Notes under the pieces: generated by a model
What the model was told of the DNA's origin: nothing
Databases searched by the model: none
What the model saw: the letters and a program-made list of their open reading frames with translations, nothing else
Shown here: positions 1 through 7,790 of the stretch, piece by piece
Layout: each line of letters begins with the position of its first letter
Position numbering within the stretch: the stretch's first letter is position 1
Position numbers and translations under genes: made by a program
Origin: a virus
Reading direction: 5' to 3' (one strand)
Length of the DNA: 24,057 bases
Virus record (IMG/VR): IMGVR_UViG_3300008110_000404
Span: 1 to 24,057 of that record

Positions 1-424
1 ACATCACAATAATTACAATGGCAATTGCCCACTCCATCTGTTCGGCCTCGGCCTCTTTGCGCTTTTTCTCTTCAGCGTGTAAGGCCGCCATCTCTTTGGC
101 ATCATCCCTGTCCAGTTCAGCTTGACGGGCTTTAGCCGCATTCCATACATCTATGCGCCCAGCTTGCATAAACAACATTTTTAACTGCTCTTCAAACCGT
201 TTGGCTTCATCCAAAGCCATCTCAATCTGTAACGCCGCACCAAGGTTAGACTTACCGCCCGTACGCTTGGCGTGAAGCATGGCCTTCGTAGCGGTTGACT
301 TGGCATCAAAAAGCTTGGCTATTGACGGCGTTAGGCCTGCCAGATCACTAGCCACTTTACTAGCTTTTTTAACGACACTGATTGCAGTTTGCAATCCTTC
401 TAGCGCCGTGATTGGATCAATCAT
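1..424 (-). CDS. Phage protein with C-terminal hydrophobic segment (partial, runs off left edge)
   Basis: I translated this frame by hand; 141 codons are present and the gene continues beyond base 1. It opens MIDPITALEGLQ and its first half is a helix-prone, Ala/Lys-rich stretch. Then comes a segment with LQIEMALDEAKRFEEQLKMLF, a run rich in charged residues (EEKKRKEAEAEQ), and a strongly hydrophobic end (WAIAIVIIVM) that looks like the start of a membrane helix. The ATG at 424 overlaps the TGA of the preceding gene (ATGA), so the two are translationally coupled. The layout, a long amphipathic/charged part followed by a terminal membrane segment, would fit a membrane-associated or internal virion protein, but I do not recognise an assigned function. 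An inner-membrane spanin is possible, although those normally carry the membrane helix at the N-terminus, which argues against it. Confidence 0.85.
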   Translation of the reverse strand, partial: MIDPITALEGLQTAISVVKKASKVASDLAGLTPSIAKLFDAKSTATKAMLHAKRTGGKSNLGAALQIEMALDEAKRFEEQLKMLFMQAGRIDVWNAAKARQAELDRDDAKEMAALHAEEKKRKEAEAEQMEWAIAIVIIVM

Positions 425-873
425 CTAAATTCAAAACTTAAATTTGCATGACGAGGGTACTGTACAACGCGCTCCCCTTCAGGACACTTGTACTTGATCG
501 TCGCCAGCAAAGTGGCTTTGCCGTTAGTAACCTTCTCCTTGCCTACCATCGTAAGTTCGTAGGTGAACGTATCAATCTCTGGCCCGGCTGGGCCGCTAAA
601 CTTGCTTGCGGTGGTGGTTGCCTCATGCACCATACCAGCCGCATCACGGATGCTTGGCGTAAAACTCTCGACAGAACAGTCGTCCCGCTTCTTTATTCTT
701 GCAACCGTGACGTTGATGGGCTTGCCAGCTTCTGCCACAATCTTAAAGTTTTCAGGCGACCACTCAATGATTGCGCGGTCAAACCAACCAAACTTGTCGG
801 CAAGCGTGTAACTACCGCCTAAAGCGGCAACGGTAGCGGCAACGGCTCCAATTGCTTTGGTAATGTCAACCAT
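421..873 (-). CDS. Conserved phage protein with N-terminal hydrophobic segment, unknown function
   Basis: The 150-residue protein starts MVDITKAIGAVAATVAALGG. The first 25 residues are an Ala/Gly-rich hydrophobic helix ending near DKFGW, consistent with a membrane anchor or uncleaved signal. The rest (about residues 30-150) is predicted by eye to be mainly beta-strand and contains the conserved-looking pieces ARIKKRDDCSVESF, FSGPAGPEID, and KYKCPEGERVVQYP with two cysteines. I chose ATG 873 rather than an in-frame TTG at 894: ATG 873 follows the stop of the preceding 30-residue gene by one base and has a GGGGA Shine-Dalgarno just upstream. Its TGA overlaps the start of the next gene. Function is unknown; its position beside two other genes with hydrophobic segments suggests an envelope-related role, by inference only. 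Confidence 0.88.
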   Translation of the reverse strand: MVDITKAIGAVAATVAALGGSYTLADKFGWFDRAIIEWSPENFKIVAEAGKPINVTVARIKKRDDCSVESFTPSIRDAAGMVHEATTTASKFSGPAGPEIDTFTYELTMVGKEKVTNGKATLLATIKYKCPEGERVVQYPRHANLSFEFR

Positions 874-874
874 T

Positions 875-967
875 TCATCCCCAAATCCAAACAAGGGTGA
901 ACGTTCCCCAGATTATAAAAATAACCAAAAAGGCCGCAACGATGAACGCTTCGACCCAGTCCCACAT
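875..967 (-). CDS. Tiny single-pass membrane protein (30 aa)
   Basis: This 30-codon frame opens MWDWVEAFIVAAFLV and ends VWIWG before TGA. Almost the whole peptide from residue 7 to 29 is hydrophobic (Ile, Val, Phe, Leu, Trp), giving one clear membrane-spanning helix with an acidic N-terminal cap. Its ATG lies two bases after the TGA of the upstream gene, and its TGA is one base before the next ATG, so it fills exactly what would otherwise be the only hole in this part of the operon. No good Shine-Dalgarno is visible, so translation is probably by re-initiation. Role unknown; a lysis-accessory or membrane-anchoring function is a guess from size and topology. Its exact fit and its composition make a real gene likely despite its length. 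Confidence 0.7.
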   Translation of the reverse strand: MWDWVEAFIVAAFLVIFIIWGTFTLVWIWG

Positions 968-969
968 GG

Positions 970-1176
970 TCAGGCAGGAGCGCTAGGCTCTTCTGGAGGG
1001 GCTTCAGGGGCGGCAAACGAGCCGTCCTCTTGCCTGACCCAGTTGACTTGCACCTCATCTTCGACCGTTTGGCACTGGGCCAAAATGCTTGGGTGGAAAC
1101 ATTGGTCAATTGTAAAACCCTCAACAGGTACAAGAATCTCTGCGACTACGTTGTTTTGAATTCGTGCTGTTTTCAT
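970..1176 (-). CDS. Small tail-region protein, unknown function
   Basis: This 68-residue protein starts MKTARIQNNVVAEILVP and ends in an acidic, proline-rich tail (APEAPPEEPSAPA). The middle carries GFTIDQCFHPSILAQC and VQVNWVRQEDGSF. The ATG at 1176 is preceded by GGAG at a spacing of about 8 bases, while an in-frame GTG three codons upstream lacks this spacing, so ATG is preferred. It directly follows the glycine-rich adhesin gene (stop at 1179) and resembles the small proteins that accompany tail-fibre genes in many tailed phages. By position it might help fibre assembly or be a minor tail component. That is inference; no catalytic motif is visible. Confidence 0.85.
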   Translation of the reverse strand: MKTARIQNNVVAEILVPVEGFTIDQCFHPSILAQCQTVEDEVQVNWVRQEDGSFAAPEAPPEEPSAPA

Positions 1177-1178
1177 TT

Positions 1179-1943
1179 TTACCACTCCACAATAACCATA
1201 CCACCGCCAGCAGGGTAAGAGGTGGACGCACCTGCACCGCCACCGGGGTAGCCGCCGCCTGAACTATTGCCACCACCACCACCGCCGTTTATGCCACTCT
1301 GTTGTGGGCCACCGCCACCGCCAGTGCCAATGAAATCTATTGAAAATCCACCTTGCATTCCAGATGTTGGCATTGGTGGGCTTCCGTTTGTGAAGTAAGT
1401 GCCACCACCTGAACCCATAATGCCATTGCCGCCAGTAAAGCTAGCGTTACTTCCTGACCCGCCACCTGACGCGCCAGTTCTTCCGTTGTCACTAGCGGTG
1501 ATAGCGCTTTTTCCGCCATTCCCAAAAAGGTTGCCAACGCCACCACCAGCGACTGCCTGATAGCCTTCGCCGCCAGAAGTGTTTATATCGCCACCTACGC
1601 CAACGCCACCAGACACTACCTGCGCACTAGACGCAGAGCCTCCGCCTGTCGCAGAGCAGTACAAGCCGAACGAGGAAGTCCCCCCAGTAGAACTGTTGCC
1701 CAAACCAGCGGAGCCAACGGTTACGGCAATAGATGTCACTCCCGTCAATTCGTATATGGCACGCATTGTGAAGCCGCCACCTCCACCTCCAGCGCCGCCG
1801 CCGCCACCAAAACAACGGGCGCGAACTTTAGCAACGCCCGGTGGTACATACCATGTGCCCGAGTAAGGGAAGATTTGAACCTGTCCAGTGCCAAAGACAC
1901 CAGAGAGGGGGTTGGACGCCTGAGATTGAATAGGAACAGCCAT
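1179..1943 (-). CDS. Glycine-rich tail-tip adhesin / receptor-binding protein candidate
   Basis: The 254-residue protein has a short N-terminal part, then a beta segment reading TWYVPPGVAKVRARCFGGGG (about residues 31-50), followed by about 200 residues dominated by glycine runs separated by short polar or hydrophobic segments. It ends GGGMVIVEW. The pattern of a (V)PxGV-x-x-V strand leading into glycine runs and ending GG-x-VIVE is typical of phage glycine-rich fibre-tip proteins. In the characterised phage S16 Gp38 adhesin, glycine-rich motifs form a polyglycine type II helix sandwich that displays variable receptor-binding loops; homology to that protein is not established here. Its ATG overlaps the TAA of the 970-residue neighbour (TAATG), suggesting coupled production with it. 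The loops between glycine runs would be the likely host-range determinants. Confidence 0.85.
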   Translation of the reverse strand: MAVPIQSQASNPLSGVFGTGQVQIFPYSGTWYVPPGVAKVRARCFGGGGGAGGGGGGFTMRAIYELTGVTSIAVTVGSAGLGNSSTGGTSSFGLYCSATGGGSASSAQVVSGGVGVGGDINTSGGEGYQAVAGGGVGNLFGNGGKSAITASDNGRTGASGGGSGSNASFTGGNGIMGSGGGTYFTNGSPPMPTSGMQGGFSIDFIGTGGGGGPQQSGINGGGGGGNSSGGGYPGGGAGASTSYPAGGGMVIVEW

Positions 1944-4855
1944 TATGAATTTCCTTGTAAATTGACGCTTCGTCCGTTGAAGGTTCCTTTGACGCCATTC
2001 ACCGCCGCGCCAGTGCTGTCAAAAGCGCCAGTTGCCGTGCTTGTGTATGACGCTCCTAACAAAACCTGTCCGTTGTTTGCCAGCTGGCCTGTGGAGCCTG
2101 CTGTTGCGCCTGTAATGGCAACCCCAGCAAAAACGCCTGCGATGTTTGAAGAAGTAGTTGTTGGCGCAATTGGCGTCAACGCCGAAGGAGTTACGCCCGC
2201 GACGATGGGGTACGAATTTGAAACGCTAGTGCCGTTGATAATCAGGAAAGTTGGGAAACGGCTTGTGTTTAAAAAAGTAAGGACGCAGTTATTTCCCACT
2301 CCAGAAGTGACTCGGGGTTGGGCCGCAAGGCCGTACGAACCACTCACGCTGTATCCATTGTTTGAGAACATGGGGACGTTGCTAGTGCCAGTTATTTGGT
2401 ATGGCAGTTGCTGACCACTGCTGAACGTCATTTGTGCTGGCAGGCAGGCAATACCTATTTGCGTGCTGTCGTATGCCGTTGCTATAACTACATTGCCGTT
2501 GCCAGTCAAACCTATGCCCATCATAGGGTTCGAAATTGGGCCGTTTGTTGAACCCAAAGGCCAAGAGCTCAATGCGGCGGTTGACCCAACGGTTGCAGCT
2601 CCACTGTCTGTGAACATAAAATAATCAGGGTATCCAGACTCATAGCTTGTATAAATATACATACCAGACTCAGTAGCACACAGTTGCGGACTTTGAATGG
2701 CCGCACTCATGCTAAATGACACTACAGCCGAACTTGTCCATGTGTTTGGCGCTGTTGGAACAAAGGTTTGAGAGTACCCCGGTCCCCCGCTGCTATACCA
2801 CCCGCAAACAGCAAATCCACCGTGATTGTTTCCTGCGGCAGTAAGAGATTGCGCGAGGGAAGTAGTGGTAATTTGACTTAAAAGCGTTAACGATGAGTCA
2901 TATACTCTTGCATATACGAGGCTACTGCCGTCCACGCTATAAACAAACACAAAATTGTTGTCTGTCATGCCAGAAATGTCAAAAACCAAGCTTGTGGAGT
3001 AACCTGTAATGGTGACGTTGACGCTGGATGTAGGCGAATAACCAGAACTAAAAACTTGCAAAGTAGCAACGGTGTTACTTGTTGAGGTATATGCCACAAC
3101 AAATCCGCCACCAGACAGCGCCCCAACTCTTACAGAAAAATCTGTACCGTTACCAGAAGTTGAAACAGTTGCGGTGGTTATCAATAAACCTGTTGGCGAA
3201 TATACGCTTGCGTAAACCGGGTAAGGTGCACTGGAAGATTTCCATGCCACAACAAAGTTACCATTTGGCAACGTGCAACTAGCAATCGAATTAGCACTTG
3301 AACCAGAAACAACTGTAGGCCCAGATACCGTAGATGGAGTATTTGTGACCACTGTTGCCGAGTTGACTGTTGAATAAAACGACAACGAGTTAGGATTAAC
3401 TGTAGACGGAATGAACGCCCCGGCAGGCTGACCCGTAACAACGACTGAAGGGCCAGTTGTAGAAGAAACTGGCTGAATCGCATAGTTTGAAGTGCTTATT
3501 TTGCAAAACACTTGATTTACAGGTTTCTGTTGATTGGTTGCCGAAACCCAATACGCATTGACAAAACCGCCAGATTCAATCAAAGTAATTTTGCTGTACC
3601 TACCCGCAAAACCACCAGTCACCTGAATAGGTATTGCGCCAGTGACGTTTGAGCCGCTCACACTAACCCCAGAAGAGTTATAGAACGCATACTGCATATT
3701 CCCATAACCATCTGAAAAATACATAATAAAATTGCCAGAACTAAGGCATTGGAGGCTTAAATAACCGCCCGCATAGTTGGTCTGGTAAAAGCTGTTTGCT
3801 ATAGGAATCGCAATATTCTCTGCGCCCATCGTATTGCTTAGTGGCAAAAAACGGAATGCTGGGTATCCATATGTTCCGTTGCTTGAGTAATAACCAATAA
3901 CAATTGTTGTTCCATCAGCCTGCACAGAGGCGTCTGGGTTTCCAGCGCCTTGAGCGCTTGAGGATATACCAGAGGGAGTTGTAAATTGGGTTATGCCAAT
4001 AATTGCCGCCCCTGCCGAGTTGTAAAGCCTGTAGTAGTAGGTTGTGGTGTTAAATCGGTCGCAAACAAACAGGGAACTGTCGCTCCTTGATGTGAAAGCA
4101 AACGAATTTTCAACAGCAGCTGCAATTATTCCAGTGGCAATAGTTGCGTATGCACCAACACCAGTAGCGTTGTATGCACGCAAAAATATCTGACTTGATG
4201 TATTTTTTGCGGCAATAGCGAAGCCGCCGTTTGCCAGACTCGTCATCTCGATAGGAACGTAAGACGCACCGAGGGAGAACGAGGTGTCCTGCGTAGCCGC
4301 TGTGACAACGGTTCCGCTATTGTCGTAAATTGCATAGTTGACGGAGTTTGCTGTTCCGCCAGTGTTGTTTATCCAACCTACAGCAAATCCGCCACCAATC
4401 AAAGCGACAACAGAAACAGCAGAGTAGCTGGCATTTGTAAATGTTGCAGAAACAGATGTTGGCGCGACCACAACAGTGTTAGTTGAGTCAACAATTCTAA
4501 AATAGACTTGGTTTGGAGTTGATGGCGATTGGGTGTAATTTGTCCAAACCTGAACAATATTACCGTCGGTCAAAACAGCCGCAAACTTCCGAGATGTCCC
4601 GCCAGAAATTCCAGTTTGCATCTGAGCAAATGAAAATGCTGGAGAAATAATTCCGCCTACCCCGTTAGGATTGATTGCGGCTGGAAGCGCAAAATTAAAA
4701 TTTACAGTGCTAGGCGGCGTCAAATTGGCAGGATTCTTGTAGTCGCCATTTTGAAAGTACACAGGGTCGCCAGCATTAAAGCCAGTGGCTGTGTAGACCT
4801 CAGTAACGCTTGCTGTGCCTGAGTTGTTTGGAAGCTGTTGAATAGAACGTGACAT
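1943..4855 (-). CDS. Large repeat-rich virion protein, beta-propeller-like, probable tail fibre/host recognition
   Basis: At 970 residues this is the largest protein in the window. After an N-terminal region (about residues 1-85) it is built from a degenerate repeat whose core is (D/N/G)-G-x-(F/I)-(V/A)-(V/I)-x-(W/Y), followed by a strand and a turn of the type YD-x-SG. Clear examples are LTDGNIVQVW near residue 96, IGGGFAVGWIN near 153, LANGGFAIAA near 207, and later NGNFVVAWKSS, GGGFVVAYTST and NGNVVIATAYD. Spacing is about 45-60 residues and I count roughly 12-13 copies. The composition is Ser/Thr/Gly-rich with very few Lys or Glu. Such repeats suggest one or two beta-propellers or a beta-solenoid. 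The position between fibre-type genes and the glycine-rich adhesin supports a role in receptor or matrix binding; no enzymatic motif is seen. Confident as a gene, moderate on role. Confidence 0.85.
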   Translation of the reverse strand: MSRSIQQLPNNSGTASVTEVYTATGFNAGDPVYFQNGDYKNPANLTPPSTVNFNFALPAAINPNGVGGIISPAFSFAQMQTGISGGTSRKFAAVLTDGNIVQVWTNYTQSPSTPNQVYFRIVDSTNTVVVAPTSVSATFTNASYSAVSVVALIGGGFAVGWINNTGGTANSVNYAIYDNSGTVVTAATQDTSFSLGASYVPIEMTSLANGGFAIAAKNTSSQIFLRAYNATGVGAYATIATGIIAAAVENSFAFTSRSDSSLFVCDRFNTTTYYYRLYNSAGAAIIGITQFTTPSGISSSAQGAGNPDASVQADGTTIVIGYYSSNGTYGYPAFRFLPLSNTMGAENIAIPIANSFYQTNYAGGYLSLQCLSSGNFIMYFSDGYGNMQYAFYNSSGVSVSGSNVTGAIPIQVTGGFAGRYSKITLIESGGFVNAYWVSATNQQKPVNQVFCKISTSNYAIQPVSSTTGPSVVVTGQPAGAFIPSTVNPNSLSFYSTVNSATVVTNTPSTVSGPTVVSGSSANSIASCTLPNGNFVVAWKSSSAPYPVYASVYSPTGLLITTATVSTSGNGTDFSVRVGALSGGGFVVAYTSTSNTVATLQVFSSGYSPTSSVNVTITGYSTSLVFDISGMTDNNFVFVYSVDGSSLVYARVYDSSLTLLSQITTTSLAQSLTAAGNNHGGFAVCGWYSSGGPGYSQTFVPTAPNTWTSSAVVSFSMSAAIQSPQLCATESGMYIYTSYESGYPDYFMFTDSGAATVGSTAALSSWPLGSTNGPISNPMMGIGLTGNGNVVIATAYDSTQIGIACLPAQMTFSSGQQLPYQITGTSNVPMFSNNGYSVSGSYGLAAQPRVTSGVGNNCVLTFLNTSRFPTFLIINGTSVSNSYPIVAGVTPSALTPIAPTTTSSNIAGVFAGVAITGATAGSTGQLANNGQVLLGASYTSTATGAFDSTGAAVNGVKGTFNGRSVNLQGNS

Positions 4856-4857
4856 TT

Positions 4858-5166
4858 TTAACCCTCGTATCCGTAGACGTTGACATTTACACCAGCGACA
4901 GTGGCATAAGCAACTACCAATTTGCCAGCAGTAGCGACCAAGCCGCCCCGCTCCAAAACACTGTTTGGCGGAATCACGGTCTCAAACTCCAAGTATTCAG
5001 CCGCTGTTGGTGTTGATGTTGCGGCAATTGCCAAGTTGACAGCAACAGGAAAACCGCTCGTGTTGTTCATCGAGACATTGAACACAGACGGAGTTACTGC
5101 AACCGTGTATACGGTGGTGTTTGTTGCGGCGGCGAGTGACGCCTGACCTAGTGTGCCTGATGCCAT
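4858..5166 (-). CDS. Small tail-associated structural protein
   Basis: This 102-residue protein opens MASGTLGQASLAAATNTTVY and is almost entirely beta-strand-prone. It includes FNVSMNNTSGFPVAVNLAIA, EYLEFETVIPPNSVLERGG and a closing VNVNVYGYEG. The overall pattern, a strand pair followed by a PPNSVLER-type turn and GKLVVAYA, matches a small beta-sandwich seen beside fibre genes in phages; I know of no biochemical role. It lies two bases before the 970-residue gene and nine bases after the fibre gene, inside the tail cluster. It could be a trimeric tip, a fibre connector or a decoration protein. No cysteines or catalytic residues stand out. Confidence 0.85.
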   Translation of the reverse strand: MASGTLGQASLAAATNTTVYTVAVTPSVFNVSMNNTSGFPVAVNLAIAATSTPTAAEYLEFETVIPPNSVLERGGLVATAGKLVVAYATVAGVNVNVYGYEG

Positions 5167-5175
5167 GTTCGTTCC

Positions 5176-6243
5176 TTAAAATTGGGCCATGAAATATGTT
5201 TTGGCGGTTGTTGGACCTGTGACTGGCAAATCATTCCAACTAGGGGCTGCGCCAGCATTTGCCGTCAATACCTGTCCGGTCGTACCGTTGGTCAAATACG
5301 CAGTTGTACCTACTGAGGACTGATACACCACCGTATACGCACCGCCACCAGCTAAGTTTGAAGCCGTTGTAGCAGCAGGGCCTGCGCCCCACACAAGGTT
5401 TGTACCATCCCAAAGCAAAGCATTACCAGCGGTTACTGGGGCAGCTACAAAGCCTGTGGTGTTTAAACCTGTTTGGTATGCAACTCGATTAGCTGCACCG
5501 CCAGCAATGTTAGTTGCTGTGCCCACCGACAAGGTAGACTGCGCCACATACTGAGGGGCTGTAGCACCGGCAGTAAGTACTTGGTTTGTTGCACCAAGGG
5601 GGAGGAATGTGGTTGTGCTGGCCGCGCTCTGATAGGGCAGTGAACCTGTTGCGCCACCAGAAAGGTTAGTCACTGGAATTGTAGAAGGGGCCACCCAAGT
5701 CATTGCTGAACCTGTAGAGGACAGCAGGTATGTATTAGCGCCAACAGCGTTTAAGCCCGTACCGCCGGAAGTAATAGGCAACGCAGTACCCAGATCCAGT
5801 GTGGGCAGGTAGTCCATCGCCACGCCAACGTCTGTACCATTGTTATAGAGCCAAGCTTTCTTGCCGTTGGGAACACTCACACCGGTCTGGCCAGCAACCT
5901 TAACGGTAACTGCAAAGCCACCAACCGAGTTGTTGAATACCAGATATGGTTTGAAAATAGCTGGTACGTTAATTGTGCCCGGAGCAGACAACGTAGCCGT
6001 AACGTTCAAAACAAACGCGCGAGCAACTTGGTATGCAGGATCATCAATCAGTGTGTATGTGGCAACGTTGGCGGTGAAGTCGCCCGTAGCGCAAACAGCT
6101 GTACCAACAATCGCTTGCTCCAAACCGGATGCAGCCGAGCTTGTGCTACCAAGGTTAGAGTTGGTAATAGAACCCCACACACCCGACTTATCGCCGGTGG
6201 TCATCAGTTCTATTTTTAGATTGGCACTGTATAAACTTGGCAT
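5176..6243 (-). CDS. Tail fibre-type protein with about 52-residue repeats
   Basis: The 355-residue protein starts MPSLYSANLKIELMTTGDKS, an N-terminal region that resembles a virion-attachment domain (residues about 1-150, including KSGVWGSITNSNLGS). A linker LPITSGGTGLNAVG (about 156-168) follows, of the SGGTG type common in phage fibres. The C-terminal half repeats a unit of about 52 residues: NLSGGATGSLPYQS at about 193, NIAGGAANRVAYQT at about 245 and NLAGGGAYTVVYQS at about 296, each followed by a strand and a GQVLTA/NQVLTA-type turn. This periodic layout is typical of trimeric fibre shafts. A Shine-Dalgarno (AAAGGTAG) precedes the ATG. The gene sits between two small virion proteins, so it is likely part of the adsorption apparatus. 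Confidence 0.85.
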   Translation of the reverse strand: MPSLYSANLKIELMTTGDKSGVWGSITNSNLGSTSSAASGLEQAIVGTAVCATGDFTANVATYTLIDDPAYQVARAFVLNVTATLSAPGTINVPAIFKPYLVFNNSVGGFAVTVKVAGQTGVSVPNGKKAWLYNNGTDVGVAMDYLPTLDLGTALPITSGGTGLNAVGANTYLLSSTGSAMTWVAPSTIPVTNLSGGATGSLPYQSAASTTTFLPLGATNQVLTAGATAPQYVAQSTLSVGTATNIAGGAANRVAYQTGLNTTGFVAAPVTAGNALLWDGTNLVWGAGPAATTASNLAGGGAYTVVYQSSVGTTAYLTNGTTGQVLTANAGAAPSWNDLPVTGPTTAKTYFMAQF

Positions 6244-6252
6244 GATCTACCT

Positions 6253-6684
6253 TTAATACGAACTGCGGATCAACGCTGTTGTTGATGTGTTGGCAGGCAT
6301 CGTGATCGTGAAGTTGGATGACGTCTTGTCGCTTCCAAAGTCTAGCACGGCAATGGATTTATTACCTTGCGTTTCGTTATAGATCAATGCACACCGCGCT
6401 GTGATTGTGCCAGTCCACGAGATGTTTGGGAAGCCCACATACGCAGTATAGTCAGATGAAGACGAAGAAACTGTAATAGGCGTGAGTTGTGCACCGCCTG
6501 CAGCGTACGGAGACGCCCCCGTTGTAGCTGGCACTTCGTTTGCGGAAGAGTACACAGTTGTGTCGGCATTCAAATTTGCGTCTGCCGTGTACAAAGCGAT
6601 CTTGATAACGTCTGTAGTCAGGTCGTGAATACCTTGATACAGCTCCGCCTTGAAGCTCGTTGTTTGGGTTTGAACAATACTCAT
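6253..6684 (-). CDS. Virion structural protein, unknown exact role
   Basis: The 143-residue protein opens MSIVQTQTTSFKAELYQGIH and continues DLTTDVIKIALYTADANLN. Further on are WTGTITARCALIYN, KSIAVLDFGSDKTSSNFT and a hydrophobic end ALIRSSY. The series FK-ELYQGIHD, IKIALYT, ARxALIYN and AVLDFG is a pattern I recognise from conserved tail-region proteins of many tailed phages, usually annotated only as structural. The fold appears all-beta. Its ATG overlaps the stop of the adaptor-like gene at 6681 (ATGA), which links its production to the head-tail joining module. A connector, tail or fibre-base role is plausible but cannot be decided from the sequence alone. Confidence 0.85.
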   Translation of the reverse strand: MSIVQTQTTSFKAELYQGIHDLTTDVIKIALYTADANLNADTTVYSSANEVPATTGASPYAAGGAQLTPITVSSSSSDYTAYVGFPNISWTGTITARCALIYNETQGNKSIAVLDFGSDKTSSNFTITMPANTSTTALIRSSY

Positions 6685-7343
6685 GAGACGGGTATCCTTG
6701 GCTCACGACGATAAGTGTCGGTTTGCTGTTTGCCCTCACCCAAGTTCTTCAGAAGCGCCAATGCCTCCATGTACTTCTGGTTGTACATAGCCGTCATGTC
6801 CTGCTCACCCTTCATGTAGGTGTTAGCCTCAACCAAAGTGCCGTACAGCAGCACAGAGCTGAAGTTTTCGCTTAGCCATGTTGTCGTTGCAGTGACAATG
6901 GACTCAGGCATGTAGAAGTAACTTAAGTTGGTGGTCAGCGCAGCGCTGGGCGTAGGTCCCAGAATGAACTGCAACTGCGTCACAGGTGTGGCAGGGCCAT
7001 TGATTGCGTAGTACTTTGGCGTGCCAGTAGTGGCTGGATTGGGGTACGCCTCCTGCATGAACGCAGGGTCTTTGTTAAGCAAGTAAATGTAGTTGCCACT
7101 TGCATCAATCACGGCAAACGAATACACGGACAGCAAGTCTGTTGGCGCATTAAACGTATTCACGCTTGGCGTTAAAGCCGTAGTCGAGGTCTTACGTAAA
7201 TTGGCCAGCTGCACCGAGTTGTAGATGCGCTGCTCCGCCTGCTGAATCATGGTGTTCATGTCAGTAGTGTCGAAGGTGTTCTGCGTGTAATCAGATACCG
7301 CAGTCACCAATTGGGAGTAAGTCAGCGCACCTAGTGTTGCCAT
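6681..7343 (-). CDS. Head-tail adaptor (connector) protein, phage SU10-adaptor-like
   Basis: This 220-residue protein starts MATLGALTYSQLVTAVSDYT and has an N-terminal helical part with MIQQAEQRIYNSVQLANLRK (about residues 31-50). A beta part with FNAPTDLLSVYSFAVID follows, then a C-terminal helix set with WLSENFSSVLLYGTLVEANTYM, QKYMEALALLKNL and an arginine-bearing tail. The order of an N-terminal helical pair with AEQRIY, then PxDLL, then a long helix ending in a tail is the layout I associate with podovirus adaptor proteins that bind under the portal. A GAGG Shine-Dalgarno precedes the ATG. It lies downstream of another adaptor-like gene at 8184-8885, so the two may form stacked rings or one may serve another tail step. 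Family call by pattern only. Confidence 0.7.
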   Translation of the reverse strand: MATLGALTYSQLVTAVSDYTQNTFDTTDMNTMIQQAEQRIYNSVQLANLRKTSTTALTPSVNTFNAPTDLLSVYSFAVIDASGNYIYLLNKDPAFMQEAYPNPATTGTPKYYAINGPATPVTQLQFILGPTPSAALTTNLSYFYMPESIVTATTTWLSENFSSVLLYGTLVEANTYMKGEQDMTAMYNQKYMEALALLKNLGEGKQQTDTYRREPRIPVS

Positions 7344-7350
7344 ATAAACC

Positions 7351-7602
7351 TCAAGCCATTGGGCCGCGAGCCATCACCCCTTTGGTAGCTGCGCCAGTAC
7401 CACGGATTTTAATACCGGTTTCTTTTACAGACTCTTTGCCTTGTGAGTTGTTGTACATGCCAACACTCATACGTGGCTGCATAGCGGCCAGCGTCTCCAG
7501 ACCAGAATCTTTACCGGGCGTTGTGGAAGCCCTAACGGTTTTGCCGCTCATTGTGTGCGGCTTTGCGTAAGCTGAAGCGGGAAGATTGTTAACTTTAGCC
7601 AT
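7351..7602 (-). CDS. Small basic protein with GTGAATKG tail
   Basis: This 83-residue, positively charged protein starts MAKVNNLPASAYAKPHTMSG. The body holds MQPRMSVGMYNNSQGKES, and the C-terminal part reads KIRGTGAATKGVMARGPMA. The tail loosely parallels the ADGxAxKGKT module of neighbouring small genes (small residues, a conserved KG, then a basic residue), though it diverges enough that common origin is uncertain. A full GGAGG Shine-Dalgarno lies upstream, inside the last codons of the previous gene. No enzymatic motif or membrane segment is visible; the composition suggests disorder and nucleic-acid or capsid-surface binding. Function unknown. Confidence 0.8.
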   Translation of the reverse strand: MAKVNNLPASAYAKPHTMSGKTVRASTTPGKDSGLETLAAMQPRMSVGMYNNSQGKESVKETGIKIRGTGAATKGVMARGPMA

Positions 7603-7604
7603 GA

Positions 7605-7790
7605 TTAGCCTCCGCGTTGGTTGTTCACACGCGCCATGTTGCGGCCAACCGCTTTCATCGCTTCGCTCTTAACGCCCAAAGATTTCTTGCCACCCTTGTC
7701 AGTCCCTTTGGTGGGGCCGCTGTTGGGGAAAACTTGAACGTCTGTCTTACCGCGTTTAGCGACGCCGTCCGCTGCTTTTGTGTATGCCAT
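7605..7790 (-). CDS. Small basic protein carrying an N-terminal ADGVAKRGKT module
   Basis: At 61 residues this is very small. It starts MAYTKAADGVAKRGKTDVQ and has ADGVAKRGKT at residues 7-16, the same module that ends three other small proteins nearby. The remainder (about 20-61) is Gly/Lys-rich: PTKGTDKGGKKSLGVKSEAM, then MARVNNQRGG. An AAGGAGC Shine-Dalgarno precedes the ATG and the stop lies two bases from the next ATG, so it sits in a continuous reading sequence of the operon. The protein is probably disordered and highly basic. I do not recognise a function; its relation to the other module carriers suggests a shared partner. Confidence 0.78.
   Translation of the reverse strand: MAYTKAADGVAKRGKTDVQVFPNSGPTKGTDKGGKKSLGVKSEAMKAVGRNMARVNNQRGG

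Noticed and set aside
1579-1866. Plus-strand proline-rich frame
   Set aside because: It is the mirror of the glycine codons of the adhesin gene on the minus strand; GGN runs read as CCN on the other strand.
1875-2414. 179-codon plus-strand frame
   Set aside because: Antisense to the 970-residue gene, with no promoter or ribosome site and composition explained by the minus-strand codons.
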